From: Bacillota bacterium
GTDB taxonomy: Bacteria > Bacillota > Clostridia > DSM-8532
Direction: 5' to 3'
NCBI GenBank assembly: GCA_023426765.1
Contig: JAEZBW010000679.1
Coordinates: 1 to 33,642 of the forward strand
DNA length: 33,642 nt
Shown piece after piece: positions 8,370 through 15,715 of the stretch (positions within the stretch are counted from its first letter, which is position 1; each line of letters begins with the position of its first letter). The notes beneath the pieces were generated by a model, which did not search any database, had not been told where the DNA came from, and saw only the letters and a program-made list of their open reading frames with translations. The position numbers were made by a program, and so were the translations under genes.

Positions 8370-8399
8370 TTGATTCCCTTTGGAATCGTTCTGTATGAT
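8370..8399 (+). promoter_or_regulatory. Probable promoter of the GNAT gene
   Basis: TTGATT (8370-8375) and TATGAT (8394-8399) are separated by 18 bp and lie 36 bp before the GNAT start codon. The -35 is a weak match. The site is divergent to the DUF4062 promoter. Confidence 0.45.
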
Positions 8400-8434
8400 A
8401 TATGTAAGTGTTTCACATTTGCAGGAGGTTAAGG

Positions 8435-8902
8435 ATGGTAGAAATTAAGACTATTGATAATAATCAGCTTAAATCTGATATAACAGATTTTATTTTACAC
8501 CAGTTGCCTGATTGGTTTGGCATTGAAGAGTCTATTCAAGAATACATAAAAAGCGTTAAAGGTAAAGTCTTTTATGCTGTTTATGATAACAATGATGTGG
8601 TTGGATTTATCTGTCTGAAAATAAACAGCCCATATACAGCAGAAATATATGTGATGGGGATTTTAGAGCCGTATCACAGACATGGCATTGGCAGGAACCT
8701 GGTTAACATTGCCGAGCAATACATCAAAGAGAATCATTATAAGTTCTTTATGGTTAAAACTTTAGGAGAGTCTTCAGATGATGAAAGTTATCGAAAAACA
8801 AGAGCATTTTACAGAAGTGTTGGTTTTTACCCTCTGGAAGAGATTAAAGAAATCTGGGGTGAAGAAAACCCCTGTTTGATCATGATAAAGCATATTGTAT
8901 GA
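8435..8902 (+). CDS. GNAT family N-acetyltransferase
   Basis: The start is the ATG at 8435, five bases after an excellent AGGAGG; an upstream in-frame ATG at 8408 has no binding site. The 155-aa product is a single GNAT domain of usual length. The acetyl-CoA pyrophosphate loop is seen as GILEPYHRHGIGRNLV (around residues 87-102, the R/QxxGxG/A motif), preceded by a strand ending in YVMGI and followed by the typical late motif RAFYRSVGFYPLEE. It should transfer an acetyl group from acetyl-CoA to an amine; the substrate (antibiotic, amino acid, protein N-terminus or toxin target) cannot be told. It is monocistronic, with a hairpin just after its stop. Confidence 0.9.
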   Translation: MVEIKTIDNNQLKSDITDFILHQLPDWFGIEESIQEYIKSVKGKVFYAVYDNNDVVGFICLKINSPYTAEIYVMGILEPYHRHGIGRNLVNIAEQYIKENHYKFFMVKTLGESSDDESYRKTRAFYRSVGFYPLEEIKEIWGEENPCLIMIKHIV

Positions 8903-8910
8903 AAAAAAAT

Positions 8911-8940
8911 CAGGGAACAGGCAGTTAGTGTCTGTTCCTG
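8911..8940. repeat. GGGAACAG hairpin downstream of the GNAT gene
   Basis: GGAACAG (8914-8920) pairs with CTGTTCC (8932-8938), and one arm carries a one-base bulge. There is no U-run after it on the plus strand, but eight A's precede it. The same arm and loop sequence (AGTGTCTGTTCC) recurs in the longer hairpin at 26381-26417, so this appears to be a dispersed repeat that may also act as a weak terminator. Confidence 0.5.
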
Positions 8941-9085
8941 TGCTGATATCTGTACTATCCGATTGTCAATTATTGTTTTTCAAGCTTTTCGTAGATACCA
9001 GGGAGTACAATTGAATCCGTTGCTTTTTTTGGCTAAATGCACCTTTCAACAGCCGAAAGGTGATCAATATTGCCCAACATTATTA

Positions 9086-9114
9086 TTGAATTATTTGATG
9101 CCGTTGGGTATAAT
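9086..9114 (+). promoter_or_regulatory. Promoter of the DUF3990/DUF3791 operon
   Basis: TTGAAT (9086-9091) and a consensus TATAAT (9109-9114) are separated by 17 bp, with the first gene starting 34 bp downstream. No clear operator palindrome covers the site. Confidence 0.65.
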
Positions 9115-9147
9115 ATATGTAACGTATATAGGTAATGGTGATGTTAT

Positions 9148-9456
9148 ATGGGCTATATCATTAGTTTAATTTCTGATGAAGCAAAGCGTATCAAAGCGCT
9201 AAAAGAAAAATATGTTCAGCAGTTATCGTCGCTTCCAAAAGGTACTTTACGGAAACGCAGGAGGGGGAATAACGATTACTATTATTTGTCTTTTCGAGAT
9301 GGTGAAAAAATTATTACCGATTATGTTGGCAAGGATGATAAAAAGATAAGTGAAATAAAAGAAGGCCTGGACAGACGAAAACATATTGAAGATATTCTGC
9401 GACAATTGGAGCGTGAGCTCAGTACAGCTAATAAATTTCTGGAGGGTGAAAAATGA
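9148..9456 (+). CDS. Small basic protein, first gene of the DUF3990 operon (DUF6788-like)
   Basis: The 102-aa product has a central pattern SLPKGTLRKRRRGNNDYYYL, then SFRDGEK and a YVGK motif, followed by a charged helix. This resembles the small DUF6788-type proteins that occur near transposases and toxin-antitoxin genes and may bind nucleic acid. The family name is given from memory of the pattern and is tentative. The stop overlaps the ATG of the next gene (ATGA at 9453-9456), showing coupling. The ATG at 9148 has a modest GGTGAT binding site. It may be the DNA-binding or antitoxin-like component of the operon. Confidence 0.65.
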   Translation: MGYIISLISDEAKRIKALKEKYVQQLSSLPKGTLRKRRRGNNDYYYLSFRDGEKIITDYVGKDDKKISEIKEGLDRRKHIEDILRQLERELSTANKFLEGEK

Positions 9457-9947
9457 TTGTATACCATGGAAGCTCCGTTGTTGTAGACAAACCTCGGATA
9501 CTGCAGAGTGAAAGGTTTCTTGATTTCGGTACAGGATTCTATACAACAACCAATAAAGAACAAGCATTACGTTGGGCATCAAGAGTTGCAGCCCGCAGAA
9601 ATGTTCAGACGCAGTATATTTCCATTTATGCTTTTGATTATGAACGTGCTGAGAAGGAACTTAAAATAGTACGATTCGAACAGGCTGATAAAGAGTGGTT
9701 GAGTTTTATATGTACCTGCCGAAGCGGAAAAAGCATTACAGACGAATATGACCTTGTGTTTGGGCAAGTCGCGGATGACAATGTATACGCTACAGTTCAA
9801 CTTTTTGAATTGGGATTACTGGACAAAGATGAGACGATAAGGCGGTTGAAGGTGGAAAAACTTTATGATCAGGTGCTGCTTCATACTGAAAATGCACTTA
9901 ACTTTTGCAGTTATAAAGAGTTCATTTTGTTAGAAGGTGAGAAGTAA
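9453..9947 (+). CDS. DUF3990 protein, ADP-ribosyltransferase-like putative toxin
   Basis: The 164-aa product begins MIVYHGSSVVVDKPRIL and continues LDFGTGFYTTTNKEQALRWA, the hallmark of DUF3990, a family grouped with ADP-ribosyltransferase folds: YHGS holds NAD, and GxGFYTT-xxxQA is the second motif. Later DLVFGQVADDNVYATV is also typical. As an enzyme it would use NAD to modify a protein or nucleic acid, and by context it is a candidate toxin. Activity is inferred from family membership only. It is preceded by GGAGGGTGAAAA, overlaps its upstream neighbour by 4 nt, and its TAA shares a base with the next ATG. Confidence 0.85.
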   Translation: MIVYHGSSVVVDKPRILQSERFLDFGTGFYTTTNKEQALRWASRVAARRNVQTQYISIYAFDYERAEKELKIVRFEQADKEWLSFICTCRSGKSITDEYDLVFGQVADDNVYATVQLFELGLLDKDETIRRLKVEKLYDQVLLHTENALNFCSYKEFILLEGEK

Positions 9948-10183
9948 TGGATAATGGAAAATTTCATGCAATACTCCCGTTAATTGTTGCAGCAATAACA
10001 GATATGATTGCCACCGAATACCATTTGGATGAAAACGCAGCTATAGAAAAACTCTACTCAACCCAATTGTATTCCTATTTGGAAAATGAAGAAACTAAGT
10101 TATGGTGTTATAGCACATATAAGCTCTTTGATTTATTTAAGGAGGAAATAAAAACAGGCAATTTGGAATTACCCGAATATTGA
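9947..10183 (+). CDS. DUF3791 protein, putative antitoxin (copy 1)
   Basis: The 78-aa acidic helical protein begins right at the DUF3990 stop (TAATG overlap). The stretch KFHAILPLIVAAITDMIATE, LDENAAIEKLYSTQLYSYL and the LFKEE end fit the small DUF3791 family that regularly follows DUF3990 genes. It probably binds and restrains the DUF3990 product. It shows low identity to copy 2 downstream, so the two are paralogues, not a recent duplication. Confidence 0.75.
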   Translation: MDNGKFHAILPLIVAAITDMIATEYHLDENAAIEKLYSTQLYSYLENEETKLWCYSTYKLFDLFKEEIKTGNLELPEY

Positions 10184-10193
10184 GGTGAAGTAT

Positions 10194-10394
10194 ATGAGCA
10201 AGACTATGCAATTTAAGGTATTCTGCATAGAGCAATACAAAACTAAGCATAACATGACCGGAATTGAGGCAGTTAAAAGGTTTAAAGAGTATGGTGTTTT
10301 TGATTACCTGGGCTCATTCTATGATGTTTTGCACTCTACAGGAGCAAAGTATATTGTTGAAGATATTGATATGTTTATAGCAGCCAGACAATAG
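10194..10394 (+). CDS. DUF3791 protein, putative antitoxin (copy 2)
   Basis: The start is the ATG at 10194 behind GAGGTGA; the GTG at 10185 in the same frame would place the binding site inside the gene. The 66-aa product shows the DUF3791 pattern well: FKVFCIEQYKTKHNMTGIEA, then FKEYGVFDYL, FYDVLHSTG and YIVEDIDMFI. Two non-identical DUF3791 proteins after one DUF3990 enzyme suggest a two-part antitoxin. Confidence 0.8.
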   Translation: MSKTMQFKVFCIEQYKTKHNMTGIEAVKRFKEYGVFDYLGSFYDVLHSTGAKYIVEDIDMFIAARQ

Positions 10395-10670
10395 GATCAA
10401 AATTATGTTCGCTGCACTTTTTCTGAAGCTAATATTCAATATTTACAAATCACGGGTGGTATATGCTGCGATAATTCTATTTCTATCCTATTTGTTTGAG
10501 TTTCTTAAATTCTGACATTGTTGAAATCTACTGCCCCTATGAGGGTCAATATGCCGATATTCTCATCTTTATGAAAGGGGCTGGTACCAATAGAAAAAGT
10601 TTTAGAATTAATGTCCAAAGGCCCGCGGATGATTTGTTTTTGGGATTTTGAAAGGGGATGAAGATTAAAA
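10395..10670. other. Gap between the DUF3791 gene and the nucleotidyltransferase, with a possible gene remnant
   Basis: The left 13-bp repeat is here. A start-less reading frame from about 10470 to 10651 encodes a protein-like stretch (DIVEIYCPYEGQYADIL, then NVQRPADDLFLGF) that ends at TGA 10649-10651. It may be the tail of a deleted gene, but I cannot name it and chance is possible. I see no clear promoter for the next gene. Confidence 0.35.
10400..10424. repeat. Left direct repeat flanking the nucleotidyltransferase segment
   Basis: AAATT then GTTCGCTGCACTT (10407-10419) recurs at 11304-11327 with the same two-base gap between the blocks. The two copies lie 904 bp apart on either side of the nucleotidyltransferase gene and just after the DUF3791 gene. 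This is consistent with a recombination or insertion footprint, though the exact core is only 13 bp. Confidence 0.5.
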
Positions 10671-11270
10671 ATGCTCACTGGCTATAACTTAGATATTCAT
10701 GCGCAAATTAGAGTTTTAGAGAACATTCTTATGTCTAGTGCAGTTATCAGTACAGCAATAGAACGAGCAAAGCTTCTGAACATCGATAATTACTATATAG
10801 GTGCTGGCTGTATTACACAGACTGTTTGGAATTATCTTTCGAACAACCCATTAGATTATGGTTTGAAAGATATCGATTTCGTATATTTTGACAAAGAAGA
10901 CTTAAGCATTGAATCCGAGAATATGGTGACTTTAAAAGTGAACGAACTTTACTCAGACTTAAAAATTGATGTTGATGTAAAAAACCAGGCGAGAGTACAT
11001 CTATGGTATAAAAGCAAATTTGGTTATGAAATAAAGCCTTATTTGTCTCTTGAGTCTGCAATAAATACGTGGCCAACCACTGCGACATCCATTGGAGTTA
11101 GAAAAGGAGAAAATAATACGTTTAGGTGCTATGCCCCTTTTGGGCTGAATGATATGTTTGGAAAAATAGTTCGGGCAAATAAAACGCAAATAACCAGGCA
11201 GATTTATGAAAAGAAAGTATCAAGCTGGCTAAAGAAATGGCCGGATTTGGAGATTATACCATGGGATTAA
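10671..11270 (+). CDS. Nucleotidyltransferase family protein (NTP_transf_6 / COG3575 type)
   Basis: The 199-aa product, full length for the family, has the glycine-rich helix YYIGAGCITQTVWNYL (about residues 41-56) and then the acidic active site KDIDFVYFD (about 66-74), with a third acidic strand KIDVDVKNQARVHLWY. The later LESAINTWPTTATSIGVR and APFGLNDMFGKIVR blocks are diagnostic for the DUF925/NTP_transf_6 family. It should transfer a nucleotidyl group; the substrate is unknown. The binding site AAAGGGG is rather far (about 14 nt) from the ATG at 10671. Direct repeats flank the gene, and its toxin-antitoxin neighbour suggests a cassette in an accessory region. Confidence 0.88.
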   Translation: MLTGYNLDIHAQIRVLENILMSSAVISTAIERAKLLNIDNYYIGAGCITQTVWNYLSNNPLDYGLKDIDFVYFDKEDLSIESENMVTLKVNELYSDLKIDVDVKNQARVHLWYKSKFGYEIKPYLSLESAINTWPTTATSIGVRKGENNTFRCYAPFGLNDMFGKIVRANKTQITRQIYEKKVSSWLKKWPDLEIIPWD

Positions 11271-11303
11271 GTCGCCTTAAAGGGCGGCAAGAGATTAGGA
11301 ACT

Positions 11304-11327
11304 AAATTGCGTTCGCTGCACTTATCT
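11304..11327. repeat. Right direct repeat flanking the nucleotidyltransferase segment
   Basis: This copy (core GTTCGCTGCACTT at 11311-11323) matches the left repeat at 10400-10424. It starts 34 bp after the nucleotidyltransferase stop. Confidence 0.5.
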
Positions 11328-11340
11328 CTCATTTAACCAA

Positions 11341-11760
11341 TTATGATCCCGCCATCATTTGCTTGAATTTTCTGTATAACGATAAAATTTGTTCAACTCC
11401 GGCTTTCTTCTGCTTTTCTGACAGTTCATCCGGCGAGATATGGAATTTCCCCTCATCGATGGCACTAAGAAACTCATCCATGTTGGCAAAGTAAGCCTGT
11501 ATCATTTTTTCAATTTGCCCATATTCCCTGGTCATCTCTTCAAGCGTTTTTGGATCCTCCATTATTTTTTCCTGGGATTCTCCGTAGAGTTGCCTTGTTG
11601 TTACCGTGTTTTTAAAACCTGTATCCCGATAGATCTCTTTGAAATTCGCATCCAGGTTGGGCGTAAGCCGTTCATAACGTATATCTGTGAATCACAGCAT
11701 GGAACACTATGTGATACCTGTCGATAATTTCCCGGGCATTTGCAGGTTAACTGTTAAGTT
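11341..11760 (-). pseudogene. Frameshifted remnant of an unknown helical protein
   Basis: A complete-looking ORF of 73 aa starts at the ATG at 11562 with AGGA upstream. However, the frame is open further back to 11691 and reads as protein (RYERLTPNLDANFKEIYRDT, then the region leading into MEDPKTLEEM). A TGA at 11692-11694 ends it, yet another frame just upstream (about 11690-11760) gives AREIIDRYHIVFHAVIH, also protein-like. The simplest reading is one gene broken by a frameshift near 11690, without its own start. The C-terminal part is highly charged and helical with a Met-rich end. I do not recognise the family. The 73-aa ORF could still be translated. Confidence 0.5.
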
Positions 11761-11947
11761 GACCATTTTTTCCGGATGACATATCGTTGTTGAACTGTTT
11801 TATTTGTTGGGTTAAAATGGATAAGAGTGCTTCAAGGTTTAACGTACATCATGCTGAATTCATGTAATACCTGGAGAAACAGTCATGCATGAGTTCAGTT
11901 TTGAATCGTCAATATAAGGATGCATACATGAGATTAAGGGTGGAATT

Positions 11948-12706
11948 ATGAAAAAAATAAACTTCTTTCTATCACTTGTTCTCTCAATCATATTGGTCAC
12001 GTTGCCTGCCTGTTCAAGTCTCCCCTCGCAGAGCGAAAATGGTGGGCTTCCGTCGCAGACATCCGGTCGGATTTATCTATACGGAGAGAAACATGGAATA
12101 ACAAAAATATTGGATAAGGAATTCGAGCTGTGGCATACGTATTACCATGAGCAGAATATGCGGCATTTGTTTGTCGAGCTTTCATACTATACCGCCGAGT
12201 TTCTGAACCTTTGGATGCAGTCCGATAACGATGATATTCTCGAAGAAATTTACATGGATTGGAAGGGTACGATGTCCTATAATCAGGATGTAAAAGAGTT
12301 TTACAGAAAAGTGAAGGATGAATGCCCGGAAACAATTTTTCATGGCACTGATGTAGGACATCAACTCGATTCTACCGGAGAGCGATTTTTAAGGTATCTG
12401 AAGGATAATAACCTGCAAGAATCCGAACAATATTCTCTAGCCAGTGAAGCCATTGAACAGGGCAAATACTATTACGAGCACTCCGACAATAAATACCGTG
12501 AAGACAAGATGGCGGAGAACTTCAGACGGGAGTATGACCGTTTAAACGGCGAGAGTATTATGGGGATATATGGCGCCGCACACACTAAGCTTAACGCTTC
12601 GGCTTATGGCACAATGTTACATCCATGCATGGCCAAACAACTGAAAAAAACCTACGGCAAAGCTATTTACTCGGAGGACTTAACTTCCCTTGCAAAAGAA
12701 AAATGA
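11948..12706 (+). CDS. Lipoprotein of the ChaN / erythromycin-esterase-like superfamily
   Basis: The ATG follows AAGGGTGGA. The first 22 residues form a lipoprotein signal (KK, hydrophobic core, LPAC), so the mature protein is probably lipid-anchored at Cys22 on the outer face of the membrane. The mature part shows IYLYGEKHG near residue 43, a Glu...His metal-binding pattern of the EreA/ChaN/TIKI superfamily, and the matching C-terminal ESIMGIYGAAHT. Family members include haem-binding ChaN, erythromycin esterases and Wnt-cleaving TIKI proteases, so the actual reaction is open. At 252 aa it is shorter than EreA and near ChaN size. It stands alone, with no operon partner. Confidence 0.72.
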   Translation: MKKINFFLSLVLSIILVTLPACSSLPSQSENGGLPSQTSGRIYLYGEKHGITKILDKEFELWHTYYHEQNMRHLFVELSYYTAEFLNLWMQSDNDDILEEIYMDWKGTMSYNQDVKEFYRKVKDECPETIFHGTDVGHQLDSTGERFLRYLKDNNLQESEQYSLASEAIEQGKYYYEHSDNKYREDKMAENFRREYDRLNGESIMGIYGAAHTKLNASAYGTMLHPCMAKQLKKTYGKAIYSEDLTSLAKEK

Positions 12707-12806
12707 ATAGGTATATGCATTTGCAGCAAATTCCGTTATGGGCTGGAGGGTTGCAACCTTCATGCAAACTCGGAAGAAGGGTCTTAGGAGCATTTTCAAA
12801 TGCGCA

Positions 12807-14282
12807 TTATGATGCACTCTCCTTGCCGCAAATGAGAATCACTGTTAAATCATTAAGGCTGATGTTTTGTTCGGCTGAAATGCCACATCCCAGTTTCCAT
12901 AATGCCTCACTTACATTGTGTTCCTTAAGGGCCGTTTGTATGTCAATACCCTGCCTCTCCGCTTCATCCAGCGTATGTCCGTCGACGATTCCACCGGCGA
13001 GGCATTTGGGCGCTCCCATTATATTCAGCCCTCCAGGCCCATCGGTGCCGTCCGTGTCCACTGATGCGATAACAACATTACTGCATCCTTTTATTACTGT
13101 AGCTGCAGCTAAAGAAAACTCCTGATTTCGGCCGCCTATCCCCTTATATTGATCGACAGTGACACGCATTTCGCCCGTTGTGAACAGAGCGACCGGAGGA
13201 TTGAACGGTTCCTGGTTCTTCTCTATGTTGTTGGCGATCGAGCCTGCATAATATCCCATTTGTGAAGCTTCAAACTGTATCTTTTCCGAGAGGGTGCAGA
13301 CATGGTAACCCAGTTCCGACGCTTTTTGCCTGGCTGCTTTGAGGAAATGATGTTTTATCGGCATTATCCCAAATATCCGAAATCGCATCCTGTGATATTC
13401 GTCGTACTTTACAGTTTCCTTTTGCGGATCGGCCTGCATCAGGCACTGCCGTATTGAAGGCGGGCATATGTCCCATGCGTCATGATGCTTGAGTACTGCT
13501 ATTGCATCAGAAAAGGAGGAACCCTCCGGGAGATTATGCAGCCAGCGATTCTGATGGACTAAATAATCATAGTCCTGGGGCCCAAGCAGGTCATGGTTAT
13601 TAGCATCTGCAACGATAATATGAACCATCATTGCTCGTGAGAATATCCTGGCGATGCGGCCCCCCTTTAGCTGGTCAATATGATTGCGGATAGCGTTCAG
13701 TTCGGTCGTACTGACGCCTTTTTCAATCTGAATGATTCGTACGATTCGCTTCACATCTTCCAGCGGGATATCATCGAATGGCAGGGTAAGCAGAGAACTC
13801 CCTCCATTGGCGATGATTGTTATCACAAGATCGTTTTCTGTAATCCCTTTGGACAACTGCAGTATTTTTCTGGAACCGGCCACACAATTGTCATCCGGTA
13901 CGGGATGAGCGCCATAAGTCACATTTATTTTCTTTAGAATCGGCTCGTCTCCATATTTGCAGATCAGCTCGCCTCCGGTCAGGCGATCCCCCAGCACTTC
14001 CTCGAATGCCCTGGCTGCCTGCTGCACCCCTTTCCCGGCTCCTACAACAAAAATACGCTTGATCTCATTCAAATCATACTTCTCAATACCGTTTCGAGGG
14101 TCATTGTCTGCTTCAAAATCCGAATTACCGATATACAGTATATTCTCTTTAATATGAATAAGCTTTAATGCATTCTGATAGGGGTCTGCTGCCGCAAGCC
14201 CTGCCTCCAATATTTGAAGCATATGCTGCCTTCCTTTGTTGTTACCGTGTGAAACCAGTTTATCTGCATTTAAAATGCGCAT
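12807..14282 (-). CDS. Glycerate 2-kinase (DUF4147 + MOFRL)
   Basis: The 491-aa product starts at the ATG at 14282 behind GAGGAG. The N-terminal DUF4147 part shows VVGAGKGVQQAARAFEEVL (about 75-93), the glycine-rich IIANGGSSLL (about 157-166) and AHPVPDD. The C-terminal MOFRL part shows TTGEMRVTV, GIGGRNQEFSLAAA and ASVDTDGTDG. It phosphorylates D-glycerate at the 2-position with ATP, giving 2-phosphoglycerate. The N-terminal region is slightly longer than usual. It is the last gene of the leftward TRAP/catabolic operon and lies 80 bp after the enolase-like gene, across a hairpin. The product of this enzyme is the classic substrate of enolase, encoded next door. Confidence 0.92.
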   Translation of the reverse strand: MRILNADKLVSHGNNKGRQHMLQILEAGLAAADPYQNALKLIHIKENILYIGNSDFEADNDPRNGIEKYDLNEIKRIFVVGAGKGVQQAARAFEEVLGDRLTGGELICKYGDEPILKKINVTYGAHPVPDDNCVAGSRKILQLSKGITENDLVITIIANGGSSLLTLPFDDIPLEDVKRIVRIIQIEKGVSTTELNAIRNHIDQLKGGRIARIFSRAMMVHIIVADANNHDLLGPQDYDYLVHQNRWLHNLPEGSSFSDAIAVLKHHDAWDICPPSIRQCLMQADPQKETVKYDEYHRMRFRIFGIMPIKHHFLKAARQKASELGYHVCTLSEKIQFEASQMGYYAGSIANNIEKNQEPFNPPVALFTTGEMRVTVDQYKGIGGRNQEFSLAAATVIKGCSNVVIASVDTDGTDGPGGLNIMGAPKCLAGGIVDGHTLDEAERQGIDIQTALKEHNVSEALWKLGCGISAEQNISLNDLTVILICGKESAS

Positions 14283-14305
14283 AAATATCTCCTCATAACG
14301 AATAA

Positions 14306-14337
14306 CCGGTGAAACAGCCGTGAAGCTTTTTCACCGG
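14306..14337 (-). promoter_or_regulatory. Intercistronic hairpin between the enolase-like and glycerate kinase genes
   Basis: CCGGTGAAA (14306-14314) pairs with TTTCACCGG (14329-14337) around a 14-base loop. There is no U-run, so it is more likely an mRNA stability or processing element than a terminator. Confidence 0.45.
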
Positions 14338-14362
14338 AATACCCGCAAATATGGTTCAATGC

Positions 14363-15652
14363 TTACCGGGCCATGGATTCAAACCGTCTTCCACGTAAAC
14401 CTCGGGTTCCCTGGAATCTTGCCTTTGAACCCAATTCCCTCTCAATTTCAAGAAACCGGTTCGCCACTTCTCCGGTACCCATTTCCCGAACAGAGCAGGC
14501 ATTAATTCCTACGCAGTAGTCGGCTATGGTGACGCCCTCTCCCCGGCTCTCACAGGGCATTACCCCATACCCGGCCTTATAGGCAAATTGGACCATCTCC
14601 AACGCTTCACTGATCGTGCCGATTTGGTTTACCTTGAGCAATATGGTATTCGCCGCTCCTTGCTTCTTTCCTTCGTCCACACGCTTGATGTTGGTCGTGA
14701 ATAAATCATCACCGACTATCTGGATATCAATATGTTTTACCAGTTCTGCATGATTTTCATAATCGTCCTCAAAGAATGGATCCTCAATAATTACAAAAGG
14801 ATAATTCTTGACCGCATAAATATACAATTTCATTAAATCGTCGCTCGTTTGCGGTTTCTTTGAAAACAAGCCATAATATTTTTTATCTTTTCTATTATAG
14901 TATGTATCAGAAGCTATATCTACCTGAATGCCAAACCGTCCTTCGTATCCAGCCCTGATAATGGTCTCGGACATAAGGGCCCATATCTGTTCATCGGACT
15001 CAAACTTCCCTTTGGGAATAGTATAGTAACCAAACACACCTTCGGAAACCCCGAATTTTGCCATGCATTCTTTCCATTTCTGTTCCATTTCCCATCCGGC
15101 ATAAGATGCTTCGGAAAACGTATCGAATCCATGTAATACAAAGTCATACGTGGGTTTGGTGCCCGGTGTTGTAATTCCTCCACCCCAGCGTTCATGTCCA
15201 TTAAAAGCGGGTACGCCCGGAACGGGAAGGTACATCGCATTTTCACCGCCAATATGACGGTAAAGCGGTATCCCCAAACTGGCAGCTCCTGCTTTCAAAA
15301 CAGCAGCAGAAACCGCAGCAATAGCATTGCCTCCCAGTTCAGCTTTTGCATCCGTCCGCAGACCCAGCATCGTCTGGTCAATAATATGCTGCTCTGAAGC
15401 ATCCATGCCAATCAACGCAGGACCAATAATATTATTTATATTTTCTACTGCGCACATGACCCCTCTGCCGTGCCACTTATTATGGTTATCATAAGAGAAC
15501 TTCACTTCATGAGTACCGACAGAGTGCCCGGCAACACAAACGGCACGGCCTTCATGTCCCGCTTCGGTGATCACAATGGCTTCAACTCCGGGGAAGGTTC
15601 GTCTTGTATATACTTCACGTGCCCATATTGATTTTATTGTTCGCTCTGACAT
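14363..15652 (-). CDS. Enolase-superfamily paralogue with altered active site
   Basis: The 429-aa product matches enolase across its length: AVENINNIIGPALIGMD (about 68-84), GGNAIAAVSAAVLKAGAASL (107-126), IIEDPFFEDD (288-297), VGDDLFTTN (313-321) and ILLKVNQIGTISEA (337-350). The three metal ligands D245, E290 and D315 and the lysine K340 are present. Several catalytic positions differ. The front region that normally reads RGNPTVE is TFPGVEA, the HRSGE loop reads CESRGEG (367-373), and the lysine of the final KxG motif seems to be replaced. Conventional dehydration of 2-phosphoglycerate is therefore uncertain; it may act on a related hydroxy acid. It lies between a dehydrogenase and glycerate kinase genes in one operon. 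Confidence 0.85.
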   Translation of the reverse strand: MSERTIKSIWAREVYTRRTFPGVEAIVITEAGHEGRAVCVAGHSVGTHEVKFSYDNHNKWHGRGVMCAVENINNIIGPALIGMDASEQHIIDQTMLGLRTDAKAELGGNAIAAVSAAVLKAGAASLGIPLYRHIGGENAMYLPVPGVPAFNGHERWGGGITTPGTKPTYDFVLHGFDTFSEASYAGWEMEQKWKECMAKFGVSEGVFGYYTIPKGKFESDEQIWALMSETIIRAGYEGRFGIQVDIASDTYYNRKDKKYYGLFSKKPQTSDDLMKLYIYAVKNYPFVIIEDPFFEDDYENHAELVKHIDIQIVGDDLFTTNIKRVDEGKKQGAANTILLKVNQIGTISEALEMVQFAYKAGYGVMPCESRGEGVTIADYCVGINACSVREMGTGEVANRFLEIERELGSKARFQGTRGLRGRRFESMAR

Positions 15653-15715
15653 GATGTATCCATCCTTTATTCAGACAAATTTGTTTTCGGTAAAAGCACC
15701 GGATACCTTTGAGAA

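Noticed and set aside
12787..12802. GCATTTTCAAATGC palindrome as terminator of the glycerate kinase operon
   Set aside because: The stem is AT-rich, six base pairs, and no T-run follows on the minus strand.
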